Assembly (NCBI RefSeq): GCF_040412425.1
Contig: NC_089789.1
Span: 37,976,106-38,040,105 of the forward strand
Direction of reading: 5' to 3'
DNA length: 64,000 bases
Source of the DNA: Macrobrachium rosenbergii
Taxonomy: Eukaryota > Arthropoda > Malacostraca > Decapoda > Palaemonidae
In this document: positions 47,818-59,888 of the stretch, in pieces
Layout: the number at the start of each line of letters is the position of its first letter
Numbering within the stretch: the stretch's first letter is position 1
Position numbers and translations under genes: made by a program
Notes under the pieces: generated by a model
What the model was told of the DNA's origin: nothing
The model's database searches: none
What the model saw: only the letters and a program-made list of their open reading frames with translations

Positions 47818-48010
47818 ATCATGAACCCTATTTATATTGAACAAGCCCACAAGGGCCATTGACTTGAAATTAAAGCTTCCAAAGACTATGGTGTTCATTT
47901 GACAGAAGTAACAGAAGGTAATAAGCAATGCAGAAAGAGGTCCGTTATTATAGGAGAAAAAATAAATTTACAAAGTAATAAATAAATAGATAAAAATTAA
48001 AATACAAGGA
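47783..48010 (-). mobile_element. Probable dispersed repeat with (ATT)n tail
   Basis: An ATT array (47783-47814) is followed by 'caagcccacaagggccattg', then 'ttaaagcttccaaagactat', ending in an A-rich stretch. I recall this block from shrimp repeats next to ATT arrays. The similarly placed sequence after the ATT array at 2754 shares a weak 'aagcttcca' word. No second full copy lies in this window, so the call is tentative. Confidence 0.42.
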
Positions 48011-48854
48011 GAATTGTTTTAGGATAGTGGTGCATTGCACCTTGTCTTGAACCTTTGAAGTTCTAACTGCACATCATCCATTTCCCTACAACGGCTCCCC
48101 CTAAACACACAGTCCCCGGGATGACACTCTTTCGCTCAGGGACTCCGGATCACAGTACCGCACGCTCCGGCGACCCGGCTCGGAAGTTGGCCTACCCGAG
48201 AAGACCGAAAACTGCCGTGAATCGAAATGGCTTCGAGACTTCGAGTGAATAATATGTCATCTGGATCTCCATTCTGCGTGGGTGTGTGTGATGGGGGGAA
48301 CCGCTGAAATACCTATAAATTGTGGCTGTGCTTTTAGCATTATTACTGGTGCCAGTGGCGAAACAAATCCACCTGTATGTATCTGTACAAATATATTTAA
48401 ATATATTTGAGAATAAAGCTGTTTAGCTTTGTTTTTAAATATATTTATACATGGTACTGCGAGTATTTTTTAACTGTTGCCAGGGACTGTCGTTGTTATT
48501 TTTGTTATAAGCAGATGGAATCCGTGTTATTTCCGTTTTAAAATCTATAAGGGAATCATGCTACGCTATACGCATCTATTAAAGGCGTTAATTTTCATTT
48601 TGAATTACCGTCTGCAGGGCCACGAAAGAAATCCAAATTGGATTGAAAAGGTTGCCATTATAATCCTCGCCTCCTGATGATTTGAATGATATGCTATCAT
48701 TATAATTTACGACTTATATTTTAGGAGTTTAACGGACGTACATAAACACATATTCCTTCTTTATATACAGTACAGCATATATTAATGCTACTGACAGCAG
48801 CAGTGGTTGCAGAAATACGAAAGTTTATTATTATTATTATTATTCAATGTATTA
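48011..48854. other. Unique DNA, no gene recognised
   Basis: 48110-48240 is GC-richer (cgctccggcgacccggctcgg). No frame with a recognisable domain. Confidence 0.4.
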
Positions 48855-48855
48855 C

Positions 48856-48891
<36 letters not shown>
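48824..48891. repeat. (ATT)n and (TAG)n short arrays
   Basis: ATT at 48826-48844, and about 12 units of TAG at 48855-48891. Confidence 0.93.
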
Positions 48892-49202
48892 TAGAAAAAT
48901 GAGCATTACCTAAATACATTATTTGTCATTTTCATGAAATTCATTGCTTCATTTGCTTTCGTTTTAGCTTCTTTATTAATCTGATTAATTTTTTTTATTT
49001 TGGAAATTTTTCCCAGTCAATAATGACTGCGTTTCGGCAAACGGTCAAGTTGAATATTCTACAGGAAACTGTACTAAAAGCATAGATTCAACAAAGCATT
49101 CCATATGCGGAAATTCAAATACTAATTGTTTTTAAACAATTGCGATGATTGTATAATACTGAAAAAACGAAACGTCACAGAGGACTAATAGCCTGATATT
49201 TT

Positions 49203-49203
<1 letters not shown>
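48892..49203. other. AT-rich unique DNA
   Basis: Nothing supported. Confidence 0.4.

Positions 49204-49254
<51 letters not shown>
49204..49254. repeat. (CT)n microsatellite
   Basis: About 25 perfect CT units. Confidence 0.97.
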
Positions 49255-49256
<2 letters not shown>

Positions 49257-50325
49257 CAGAGGTGAAATGCTTCGGGGTAATAACTGGGTATTAAAATCCA
49301 ATTAGGATTCTTTTTTTCTTTGTGGGGGGGAGGGGGGGAAAGGCAAGATGTTTGCAAAGAGCTAAATGGGTGCTGAGGTAAAAGACAGATTTTGCATAAT
49401 GAATGACTTAACTCTGAAGAAAAAATACAGCTTATTCCTTTCAAAAGTTTCTTTTGTGAAAACTCAAGAAAACGAAGAAGAGAAAGAGACTCTTTGTAGA
49501 TCTTTCCTTCAATCAAATGCCAAAACTCTAAGAAATAATGGATCTATATAGGGCAGATTCCAAAGATGGTGGAATTAGACAATGCTAGAAAAACTGTCAT
49601 TTTCAAGTATTTTTTTCCTTTATTTGTTATTTTAGATTAGTTGGTCTTATAGCCAGCACGGGCCCTTGTTTGAAGTCGTCCCCTTTGAGTGTGGTAAGGT
49701 GGTTGAAGGGTATAAGAGGCCTGGAGTGGACCTCTGGACTCCGTCACACCAATACAAAATTTTTACTTATTTCGTAGCTAAAACTACATAAAGAAAATGG
49801 GAGAATTACTAGTAATTACAAATAAGAAATCTTTGATTACTTTCACTTCCGCATCGACAAGAACATAAACAACGAACGGAGAAGAATGAAAAATTAAAAT
49901 AAATTAATGGAATAATCCGTTAAAAAATAAGTTTCACTAGATATACGTTAGCAATTGAGCCTATGCGTTTCCAAGGAGGCTACGCCTCCGTTTTCTTTTA
50001 TACGCAGAACACAGAAAACGGGAATTGCTATTTCTGGGAGAGCTATTCGTTAACATGAGCTCTCCCCCCCTCTTTTTTTTTTTTTAACTCTTTAACTCGA
50101 TTAAGCCAAACTTTCCTTCCCAACTCTTTAATAAGCTAAACCTACGACCTGATTGAATTAGGCGGTGAACTGAAGTATGTTGTGATAACCTATAACTACC
50201 GCTGGGGAAACTTTAAAGCTTATTAAGACACTAAGGTTTTATTTTTTTTATGATACTCATACCAGATTGGGTGATAACTTGTCGTTGATGGTTTCATGTT
50301 AACCAGACATAAAGAAAGAGTATTA

Positions 50326-50327
<2 letters not shown>
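49255..50327. other. Unique DNA, no gene recognised
   Basis: G-rich run tggggggg-aggggggg (49323-49339). A short palindromic word 'ggaggctacgcctcc' lies at 49975-49989. Confidence 0.4.
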
Positions 50328-50386
<59 letters not shown>

Positions 50387-50388
50387 AA
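50328..50388. repeat. Compound (CT)n-(GT)n microsatellite
   Basis: CT (50328-50371) then GT (50372-50386), followed by 'aacacacac', which is complementary to the GT tail. Confidence 0.96.
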
Positions 50389-50559
50389 CACACACGATCA
50401 AGATCTCCACCACAAGTAATGGACAAAATACTTGAGATAAAGTACACACCTTAAAACGTCTATTTTTCAAAGATGAGTATGTGTAATTGATATACGCAGA
50501 AAACTTATGCATGTCCTATACTCTACAAATATAGATACATCGCGTTATGTTACTTAACC

Positions 50560-50902
50560 CTTTGCGCTCTTTGTAGCTGGTCCCTTGTAGTCGTTTTAAA
50601 GAACAGAGGAGTCTGTGATTTTCTTTTATTAGAAATCAAGTATGACCCTCTCACAGATCGCTGCCAAACTGAACAAGTGAAAAATGCTCACGATCATGGC
50701 CAACTTAACCTTACTACTGAGGCTAGAGGGCTGCAATTTGTTAAGCTTGATGATTGGAGGGTGGACGACCAACGTACCATTTTGCAGCCCTCTGGCCTCA
50801 GTAGTTTTTAAGATCTGATGACGGACAGAAAAGGTGCGGACAGAAAAAAGCGCGGACGAACAGACAAAGCCGGCACAATAGTTTTCTTTTACAGAAAACT
50901 AC
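50560..50902. mobile_element. Foldback MITE-like element
   Basis: The core is a stem formed by 'actactgaggctagagggct' onward (50713-50739) and its near-exact reverse complement ending gcctcagtagt (50778-50805). The loop of about 38 bp contains gatgattggagggtgg. The outer right end carries self-complementary 'agttttcttttacagaaaact' halves (50881-50901). A 'gacggacag...gcggacag' repeat lies at 50820-50870. I recall this as a highly repeated shrimp foldback element. No coding capacity. Confidence 0.78.
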
Positions 50903-51205
50903 AAATCCAGTGTATCTTGTGGTCAGAATGTTATTAACTTTATGGAGTAATCCTGTTAATATATCTTTCTTTTAGTATAGAATCAGCCTGTTGGCGCTAG
51001 TCTCTCAGTCTCCTCTTGCCTCAAAGGAAAATAAGACGTCAGCAGTCGTGTAAATTCTATGAACATCCCACACAGAGAAGTTCGAAGAGGATGTTTGCTT
51101 CTGATAGTGGGTGTTCTGTTCGAATCTTGAACTCTGAAAGTACTGTTGTTAACAGAGGCGTCTAAAGGAGGCTTGGCTTGGGAGCCTGTCTCCGTGGCAG
51201 ATGAT
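50903..51205. other. Unique DNA, no gene recognised
   Basis: Nothing supported. Confidence 0.4.
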
Positions 51206-51209
51206 GCTC

Positions 51210-51327
51210 AGAGGAGGAGGAGGAGGAGGAGGAGGGGAGGAGGAGGAGGACTAGGAGGAGGAGGAGGGGGAGGAGGAGGAGGGGGGAGGGGGGGGAGGGG
51301 AGGAGGAGGAGGAGGAGGAGGAGGAAG
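51210..51327. repeat. (GGA)n-rich G-tract array
   Basis: About 118 bp of AGG/GGGG units on the plus strand with more than 20 G-runs of two to six. It has strong potential for G-quadruplex or GA-triplex structure. The Arg/Gly frame across it is an artefact. Confidence 0.95.
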
Positions 51328-53160
51328 GTGGCAATGAGTACTATTAAGCTTTTTTATCATCTCTGAATCATCAATTTGACATCTCATCCCAAATGAACAC
51401 TCCTGGACCTCTATCCCTCAGAAAATTAGTCGACTATATTTCTTTTATGGTTTCTGGCAAAGGAAGAAGATTATGGATGAAGCTATCCCTCCCTGTCAAT
51501 ATCGATCACTGCTTCAGGGTAATTTTTTCCTTTACTTCGGTTGTATGCCATCGCGTTTAGAAGATTTTGGCGAAGTAATAATCAATTTCCTCATAATGGC
51601 CATAAACCACAGGTTTTAGATTTCCATTCTGCAAATTTTACATTCAAATAACTATTGGTAACATATCCTCTTTTACTTTTGAAATACATTAGCACTCTAT
51701 TTAAAGTAGTGATTGATCATTTATTGCCTCACCATTTCATCCCTGTAAACACGCAACAGGATTCATTTGTAGGTTTTCTGTACTGATTGTGGATCAGACC
51801 AGATAAAACAGTGCCTCAAATGGCAGTCAACAGAGGCAATGAACTGGGACGACAAAACTGCATTCGAGTTAAAAAAAAAAAAAAAACCATTGTTCAGTCC
51901 TACCATCCTAACTAAAGTAAACAGATCCTAAGATGAAACAAACTTTGTAAAGCTGACAAAGCTACATCCTGTTTGATTCATGTAACAATGCAAACAAAAC
52001 CTTCAAGGCCCCAGAGATAAGTTTAATGTACCAACAAAACTCTGGCAACGTTATAAGAGAAAAGAAAGTAATCCTTCATCAGACTCTAGAACTTTTCATA
52101 AATCGCTGGAGACCCGTTGACGTTTCGAAATACTGTGCAAGGACCAGGATTAACAGCATATAAAACAGTGACTAGTGAAGTTACAATACTGGGAAACAAA
52201 TCTGTGCAGAACTGGTGTCACAGGATGAAGTTAAGCAATAGAGTCATATCTACATACAGAATATATTCTTAATACTACAGTGCATATTCTTATGAGCGGG
52301 TTGATTTACTGATGGCAACTGCTCGGCTTCTATAGTAGAGGCATTTATTCATTTACGGCGTAGGTAACACTAGAGACTTCTACAGTTGACTCAGACTTAT
52401 GATTCATAGTTGTAAGCACTGTCTAATACGCCTGTCATAAATTATTATCCCCTTAACGTCAAGGCTTATTCTAGCCATTCAGTTCGGCAAAACTCACAAG
52501 GGCTACCAATCTCTTTGAACTTCCTGCCTGTATTTTAACACTAACAAAAACTTTCTTGGTTTTACCACGCTTGCAGCACCAAAGAGTACGTCCATTTCCA
52601 TGATGTTCGTACGGAAAGGCCAAGATTTTAGATTTGTGTAGGAGCTTGTTTAAAAAAATATAATATATCCATATGAACAACTATATTACAATCCTTAACA
52701 CCTGATATCACCCGCCGCCGAAAAGAGAATGACGTATGAAGACCAACTGTCACCCAGGTAACGCTAGCGTGGTGATGTTCACTTTCATGGGCATATTAAT
52801 CTTTATGATGAATTCTTCCGCTTGATTAAGCATATAGTGGATACTGGATACCGTGTCAGTTTCAAAGTCGAAGTGAAAATCCATTATTTTCTATAGTATG
52901 TATAACCCCTTTGGAGAAGAGTAAGTGATAGAGCATGAAACATGAATGTTGGAAGACCCATGCCTACCCAGATAAGAATTGTGGGATGGGAGGGTGGAGA
53001 TTTGAGAAAGATAAAGCACACGAGTGGCGGAATTTCACAAAGGCCCTTTGCGTCAAGCGGTACTCGGAGCGATGATGATGAGTATGTCTAACAGACTGGA
53101 TGTGCAATATAAGACTTAATTTGAAGGGAGAAGATGTTTAAAGGTGAATCTCTATCTATC
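51328..53160. other. Unique DNA, no gene recognised
   Basis: 1.8 kb, AT-rich, poly-A at 51871-51887. A 69-codon minus frame at 52471-52680 has no recognised domain. Confidence 0.4.
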
Positions 53161-53163
53161 TAT

Positions 53164-53233
53164 GTATTTACATATATATTCATACATATATATATGTGTG
53201 TATATATATATATACATACATATACATATATAT

Positions 53234-53302
<69 letters not shown>
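53164..53302. repeat. Compound TA/CATA microsatellite
   Basis: Interrupted TA/CATA (53164-53245) then pure TA (53246-53300). Confidence 0.96.
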
Positions 53303-53304
<2 letters not shown>

Positions 53305-54240
53305 TGTGCAGCATAACAAGGTCAGCAAGGTCTTACGTTCAGTAACTAACTAACACAAGACAAGGTCGTCAGTTATTTTAAAAGGTCTTACAGTTAAATT
53401 ATTTGTTCTACCTGTATAATTTGGTGGCTGCGATCCCTGGCGGAAAGTCACAGCCAAGGAGACAGAAGAAAGTCTTCATCCAGATTGTTAGAGATCTAAA
53501 AGTTGAAAGGAAGGCAGTAACGCACGTGTCCTCAAAACCCAATTAGCTACAGAGATCCTGAAGTTATTGCGAAACCAGATTTATCCAGCTTAAACCAACC
53601 AGGGGTGTAACCAGCAAATCGTTAAAAGTAGACTGAAATAGACTGACCCACGTTCCGATATTGCAGCCTCTGTAGTTTATATAAACAGCAGGTTTTTAAG
53701 AAGTGTGTAAGGTGACACACTAACAATAAGGACAACTAACTTGTACACAGGTCTCTGCTTGTGCTTGCATGGTAATCAGTGAGTGTGAATAATTAAATTC
53801 TAGCATTTTTGTGCTGGCAAACAACTGAGGTCCCATGGTACGGCCTGTCTCTGTAGCCTAACTGCAAACTCCACAATCAAGAAACGCCCAATAAAACGTG
53901 AAAAAGAAATAGGAAACGCATTTGACCAGGCAACTGTTCTTTACGATAGCGTTGTTTTTCTGAAGCCGTTATATTTTTAATGACGATATTTCGAAGCAGT
54001 AAAATTTTCGGCAGACGAAGCTGGGAGGCCACGATAACGAGGAGAGGTTTGTGGCCACCGCCTACTCTGCTTTCTTCTTCTTTCTTTTCTTCTTATTCTT
54101 CGACTTCAGAAGTTGGGGCCTAGCACTCCTCTTCAGTGGGGATGGGCCTCCCTCTCCCTCCCTCCCTCTCTCCTCCTCCTCCTCCTCCTCCTGCCTCAGA
54201 AGTGGGGTGGGATCCTGAACCCTTCTACATAGATCAGATT
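53303..54240. other. Unique DNA, no gene recognised
   Basis: CTC/CCT short array at 54141-54192. 'ttggtggctgcgatccc' at 53421 superficially resembles a retroelement primer-binding site but has no LTR structure around it. Confidence 0.4.
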
Positions 54241-54251
54241 AACGAACGCTC

Positions 54252-54515
54252 GCTAATGCAGAAGCTGCTATTTACGGACGATATTTAATTAACATTACTA
54301 ATGCAGAAACTGTTTTTTACGGACGATATTTAATTAACATTACTAATGCAGAAGCTGCTTTTTACGGACGATATTTAATTAACATTACTAATGCAGAAAC
54401 TGTTTTTTACGGACGATATTTAATTAACATTACTAAAGCAGAAGCTGCTTTTTACGGACGATATTTAACATTACTAAAGCAGAAGCTGCTTTTTACGGAC
54501 GATATTTAATTAACG
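54252..54515. repeat. 45-bp minisatellite with alternating (90-bp higher-order) variants
   Basis: Units start taatgcagaa at 54254, 54299, 54344 and 54389, then taaagcagaa at 54434 and about 54474. They share 'acggacgatatttaattaac'. The first four units alternate between gaagctgct and gaaactgtt variants, which implies a 90-bp dimer was the unit of later duplication. The fifth and sixth share the aaagc change, and one is shortened by about 5 bp. Confidence 0.95.
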
Positions 54516-54539
54516 TGCCCATAACTTTCTTTCTTTTCC

Positions 54540-54612
54540 TCGACCGTTCCAAGTTTCGAACTCGGGTTTGCTAGTCTGTGAGACGAGTGCCCTACCACTA
54601 GCGTTAAGTAGC
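54540..54612 (-). mobile_element. tRNA-Val-like SINE head
   Basis: On the minus strand the order is gctagtggtagggcac (D-arm/A-box), ctcgtctcacagactag (anticodon arm with loop CTCACAG, anticodon CAC) and ccgagttcgaaacttgg (T-arm, five pairs including G-T and A-T). The acceptor stem does not pair, so this is a tRNA-derived SINE promoter rather than a functional tRNA. The 45-bp minisatellite at 54252-54515 lies where its body would be. Confidence 0.75.
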
Positions 54613-54740
54613 TACAGTTTGGAACTGTCTTTGCAGTTAAAAAAAAATAAGATAATGAGAAGAAAGATTGTTTTCTCCGGATTTTTTTCCTGTTAACTTT
54701 GTTAAATAACGCATTTCACAAATAACGAGATGCTGATGGA

Positions 54741-54741
<1 letters not shown>

Positions 54742-54807
<66 letters not shown>

Positions 54808-54808
54808 G
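54742..54808. repeat. (ATT)n microsatellite
   Basis: 22 perfect ATT units. Confidence 0.98.
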
Positions 54809-54935
54809 TCACGCTTCAATTCGTATCCTTAGACGTTTAAAACTGGATGGAATCTACAGATGAAGCTTCAATGAATTTTAACTCCTTGATTCCATTAACT
54901 CCTGGATGTTTTTAGAATTTCCTATTACTCCATAC

Positions 54936-54938
<3 letters not shown>

Positions 54939-54978
<40 letters not shown>
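54939..54978. repeat. (GA)n microsatellite
   Basis: 20 perfect GA units. Confidence 0.97.
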
Positions 54979-54981
<3 letters not shown>

Positions 54982-55119
54982 ATCAACAACTAACGCCCCA
55001 TTAATTTAGAAAGTCATTAAAACTTAAACTGCGGGATGAATAGTTCAGAGTGAGAGACTGGGATGCTGAGAGATGTAATCTCCTCAGAGTCATTTTGTGA
55101 TTCACGGATGAACACGTTT

Positions 55120-55445
55120 GTAGCCCAGACAACAACAACAACGGACGGCAATAATGACAGCAACAACATAAACAACAACAACAACAACAACGAAAGGACA
55201 TGTGGTCGTTTTAGAGACACTTCGTTAATTTTGAGGTTCATGAAAACAACAACAGCTAAATTAGCAATGGAAATAATGGATGTGATTCGTGGATAACACT
55301 ATAATATCAGAAACAACAACCACAACAACAACCTAATCTAACAACAACAACAGTTTAAACAGAAATGGCAATGATCGATGTAGTTTCATAGATAAGGTAA
55401 TAGTAATCGAAACAACAATAACAACAACAACAGCAACAACATCCG
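55120..55445. repeat. CAA-rich interrupted array with duplicated spacers
   Basis: CAA/AAC patches at 55127-55190, 55309-55351 and 55407-55440. The spacers repeat: 'attagcaatggaaataatgg' (55260) and 'agaaatggcaatgatcgatg' (55361) precede similar gt-g-ttc-tgga/tagata words. Confidence 0.75.
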
Positions 55446-57138
55446 CAAATGAAAGTTGATGTACTCGGCGTCTTTCTGCATCTGTCAGTACGACTTTTCA
55501 CACCATAGGGGATACTGACAGTGCAGAAACTACTACTAAGTAATACTGATGGCGTGATTCCTTCATTAAGATCATGAATAATGATTCCTTTACAAGAAGA
55601 AAAACTGAACACAAGAGATAATTAATATTTTTGGTGAAAAAGTGACCACGCACATGTTAGGCAAGGTATTCTCAGGCGGGCAAGAACATTAGATACCCGA
55701 ATTTTGAACAAGTCTGTTGGCAAAAGTCTAAAATACTCTAAAACCATGGTTCCAAGCTATCCCATTTAATAATTTTTCTCTATTGATAATTAATTTTTCT
55801 TGAAATGTGAATCTTTGTATCGGACGCTTCTCTACACTTTTAACCGTTTATTGAATTCATCCCTGTACTCAAAATATCTTCTCTTTACTTTTGACTTTAG
55901 TATTCCTTACGCAAACTCTCTTTTCCAAAGACTTTGTTCCTTTATCTGGCTTCATTTCCGTTACCCTCACCATACCCAGGGCTTCACCAGGGTCAGTAAC
56001 TCCAAAGGGCACGAAAGGTGATGCAGATCTTCACCTTTTGCCCGACGTCATTATATTTCCGATCCAGAGTTACAAACTGCACCTGTCAAGAAGGACTTGA
56101 TCCGAGTTTTATGATCGGTCCTCTCGCTCTTCGCTCTTCCTTCTCTCTACAGTTCTTTGCTCGATTCACTCAATTTCTATTCCACTTCGTTACCAAACAT
56201 GCGATGAAAAATTACAGATGGTCGAAAAAATTACGCAGTTATCATTATCATCATCATCATCTTCACCTTCAAAGTTGCGAGACGCAAGGAGCCTCTGTGA
56301 AATTCCGACTCTCATATTTACTCTATAAAGACGCATTACTGAAACTTACTTTTGTCTGTTGGTTGTTCTGGGTCTTACAAGACTCATCGACATCTACACC
56401 GAACTCCCAAGGTTTGAACCGCAAAGTTTTTAAGGATTGAGTTTCTAGGATGAGGCTGCTAGTCCCTTAGACCATTCCTTGTATAAAGTGTTTGTCATCA
56501 AAGGTTTTTGTTTTTCAAGAATTTATACAATATATGCTCTTTTGCAAAAAAATCAATTTATGTAGTTTTTACAACGAGTCATACATATAAATGGACAGAT
56601 ATTTAGCTTTTTATTTGTTAATTTAATCTTCTTTTTAGTTATATACAATCTAAACATGTGTCTTTCCGCCAATGGGACATCCAAATCTTATGGCCCAAGA
56701 CACCTTGGCGATTGAAATTAAATAACTATCACGTGTCTGTTAGGAATGAGAGGGATAAATATACTGCAATAAATGTACGGAGAATCCTATAAGAAAAAAA
56801 GCTAAATTAGGTCAAAATCCATAAAAAGAAGTTCATGCCCGAGGATTTCAGTATGTTTCTCTATACCGCTGCCCAGTGTCCGTTCCCCTTATGGGAAAAC
56901 GGAATGATCTGATTCGAAGCTATTCTCGAAACAGATTCGGTTCCTCGAGCTTATGAAGTTATTACATTCGTTACGGTTCAATACACGACTCTTGACGCTG
57001 TGAGTCAGGGATGATTACAATGCGTATTGACTCTAATGGGGGCTAGTCCAGAGGATTTATATTTTTACACCCTCCCACAAAGGTTAGGAGTATCGGAAAT
57101 AGATTAAACGCGGTGTGTTTTGTATGCAACTGGCCTGA

Positions 57139-57139
<1 letters not shown>
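55446..57139. other. Unique DNA, no gene recognised
   Basis: A 140-codon plus frame at 56018-56440 is the longest non-microsatellite frame in the window. It includes a CAT-repeat-encoded His run and has no recognisable domain, so I regard it as chance. A SINE fragment overlaps 56440-56500. Confidence 0.35.
56440..56500 (-). mobile_element. Fragment of the 4835-5082 SINE family
   Basis: 'ggatgaggctgctagtccct' matches 'ggatgaggctgctagcccca' at 4879 with few changes. Confidence 0.6.

Positions 57140-57191
<52 letters not shown>
57140..57191. repeat. (CT)n microsatellite
   Basis: About 25 perfect CT units followed by a short CA patch. Confidence 0.97.
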
Positions 57192-57194
<3 letters not shown>

Positions 57195-58184
57195 CACACA
57201 CTCACAAACACACCTTTTTATCATTATTTATTTGCAGCAGTAGCAGACTTATATAACTGACTTGTTTACAGGCAAGACAAAATAGAAGCCTATATACAGT
57301 AATAAAAATGAATTTAGTGGACCCTGCTATGACCAGACTACACATTTTTATGGTTCAAAATAACAAGTCCTGGAAACTGGTCAAACTTTAGTTAAAACAT
57401 GAAGTGAATCTGATTATGAGCTGAGCTGGCTAAAGCGCTCAGAAGGTCAAATACTGAATTTGTTTACTGGCACAGTAAAACTTCCATAGAAACTACAAGA
57501 TTCAGAAGATTTAGTTATAATTAGGACAGGACCTTTTGGAGGTCAAGAAAGAAAGAATTTCTTTTGTGTATGGATACAGTTTAGCTTTCCTGGGACACAA
57601 AAGGAGCTTTCATGGCCACGAGACTCAATAAACTAGTGATGACCAAAGTTATGCCTTTTGGAGGTCACAGAAGCAGGAAGACAGTCTCTTTGCTTATTAA
57701 TTAATCAGTGCTTCCACGAGAGACAACCTAGGCCTTCATAGCTTCAAGAATAATTTTCGTTTTATGACATTATCATCTGCTGTGAATTTGGAAGGGAAAC
57801 CCTTATTCCACCAACGCTATTAGGACAGTTACTGAATCATTCTGCTTCATTTACGTTTCCTTCCATGAATACTGGGATGCACTGAATAAATTACTTGAAT
57901 ACTTTGCATCATTCGTGTGTTATCTAACAAATAGCAGGAGGTTGTTGTTTTCTTAAAAAAAAAAACACACACACACACACTAAGGTATACTTACTTACCA
58001 CACATCGTAGATAAACTAAGCAGTGTTAACATACAGAGTATGGATCCAGCCTAGAATCTTCACCAAATTCCAAAGAACAGTTCCTTGAAATATACAGAAA
58101 CTTTTCCCAAAATTTCACAAGACTCCAAGCAAACAGACAGACAGACAGAGACAAACAAATCCCTCCCCCCCCAAAAAAAATCTA
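57192..58184. other. Unique DNA, no gene recognised
   Basis: Nothing beyond a short CA array (57965-57980) and ACAG units (58130-58149). Confidence 0.4.
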
Positions 58185-58199
58185 ACCTTTTTGGCGAGG

Positions 58200-58273
<74 letters not shown>

Positions 58274-58333
58274 GGTCCAAAAAGCCATGACATCTTACCA
58301 GATAAAGAAACAAATCTAACCTCCTTGGCAAGG

Positions 58334-58408
<75 letters not shown>

Positions 58409-58471
58409 TAAAGCGTCCAAAAAGCCATGACATCTTACCAGAAAAGAAAAAAATCTAACCTCCTTGGCAAA

Positions 58472-58541
<70 letters not shown>

Positions 58542-58611
58542 TAAAGCGTCCAAAAAGCCATGACATCTTACCAGATAAAGAAAAAATCTAACCTCCTTGG
58601 CAAGGATAATA

Positions 58612-58675
<64 letters not shown>

Positions 58676-58739
58676 TAAAGCGTCTAAAAGCCATGACATC
58701 TTACCAGATAAAGAAACAAATCTAACCTCCTTGGCAAGG

Positions 58740-58810
<71 letters not shown>

Positions 58811-58921
58811 CGTAAATAAATAAATAAAGAAACAAATCCAAAATAATAATGACATCTTACCAGATAAAGAAAAATCGTAAAAAGCCATGACATCTTACCA
58901 GATGATAAAATAACCCTAAGG

Positions 58922-58987
<66 letters not shown>

Positions 58988-59012
58988 CGTCCAAAAAGCC
59001 GTGTCATCTTTT
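58185..59012. repeat. Six-unit array of a roughly 65-bp unique module alternating with (TAA)n
   Basis: The module 'ccatgacatcttaccagata' begins at 58285, 58425, 58558, 58691 and 58885, and as a variant (gccgtgtcatctt) at 58999; a partial copy lies at about 58849. It continues aaagaaa-aaatctaacctccttggcaaggataa. Each module is joined to the next by 50-75 bp of TAA. Periods are 140, 133, 133, 194 and 114. Frames reading poly-Asn, poly-Ile, poly-Leu or poly-Tyr across it are artefacts. Confidence 0.96.
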
Positions 59013-59263
59013 CGACATCACACAGAGACATCCACGTGTGCCAGGTACTTCCGTACATTTTTCGGCAGGCGTCGCTTTATGGCTGTAATTAAATCGCAGG
59101 TGCGCAGTGCAAGCTGGAATTTGCAGGCGCCGAGGAGAAGGAAAACATCAAAGCGATTTTTTCTCTGGAAGACTCTCGGAAAACTCTCAGCCTCTCGCTC
59201 TGGCTCCCCTACCAATAACTGCTATATCAAAACAAGGAATTCATGGAACGTGGAGTGATAACC

Positions 59264-59269
<6 letters not shown>
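59013..59269. other. GC-richer unique segment
   Basis: Antiparallel frames (85 codons plus, 65 minus) but no recognised domain. The words 'ggctgtaattaaatcgcagg' and gcaggcgccg suggest possible conserved non-coding DNA. Speculative. Confidence 0.35.

Positions 59270-59324
<55 letters not shown>
59270..59324. repeat. (GA)n microsatellite
   Basis: 27 perfect GA units. Confidence 0.97.
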
Positions 59325-59329
<5 letters not shown>

Positions 59330-59810
59330 GGAAATCTGTATATTTGAAGAGGGAAGAGGAGGGAAGAGGTGGAAACAGGGTGAAAGGCGATAATTACCTC
59401 ACTGGAAGAGGAGAGAAAGAGCGGGATTTCAATCTGTTTTGGAGGCGCCGTTGAAAATGGGAAGTTATATTGTCGTCGCTTCCAAGTAGTTCAAAAAGAA
59501 AACGGGAAGTGATAAAAGCAGAAAACGGGAAATGATGAAAATGGAAAACGGGAAATAATATTTAGAATAAAATACTAACTCGTTATTTTCACCTATATTT
59601 TTCTTAATAGAAACACAACCAGAAGCTGAAACGGATGAATAACTGAGCTGAATAATCGAATGATTAGTAGACTGTCTAAATGACACAGATTCTGGTAGTT
59701 GATTTGTTATTATTCAAAATTAACAACTATTAACATAGAGCAGGCTGAAAGAATCATTTACACGCAAAGGAAACTAGTAAAGAACAGAATACCCAAATAG
59801 GTTAACAGAA

Positions 59811-59813
<3 letters not shown>
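59325..59813. other. Unique DNA with a short direct repeat
   Basis: gaaaacgggaa-tgat-aaa repeats three times at about 59500-59550 (about 22-bp period). No gene seen. Confidence 0.5.

Positions 59814-59886
<73 letters not shown>
59814..59886. repeat. (GA)n microsatellite
   Basis: About 36 perfect GA units. Confidence 0.98.

Positions 59887-59888
<2 letters not shown>

Noticed and set aside
53421..53440. Retroelement primer-binding-site look-alike (ttggtggctgcgatccc)
   Set aside because: No upstream LTR ending in CA, no second LTR and no gag/pol remnant nearby.
54540..54612. Functional tRNA-Val gene
   Set aside because: D, anticodon and T arms are tRNA-like, but the acceptor stem does not pair and the anticodon stem has a mismatch. 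It is SINE-derived.
56018..56440. 140-codon plus-strand open frame
   Set aside because: Long but low-information composition with a CAT-encoded His run, no domain, no splice signals and antisense SINE overlap at its end.
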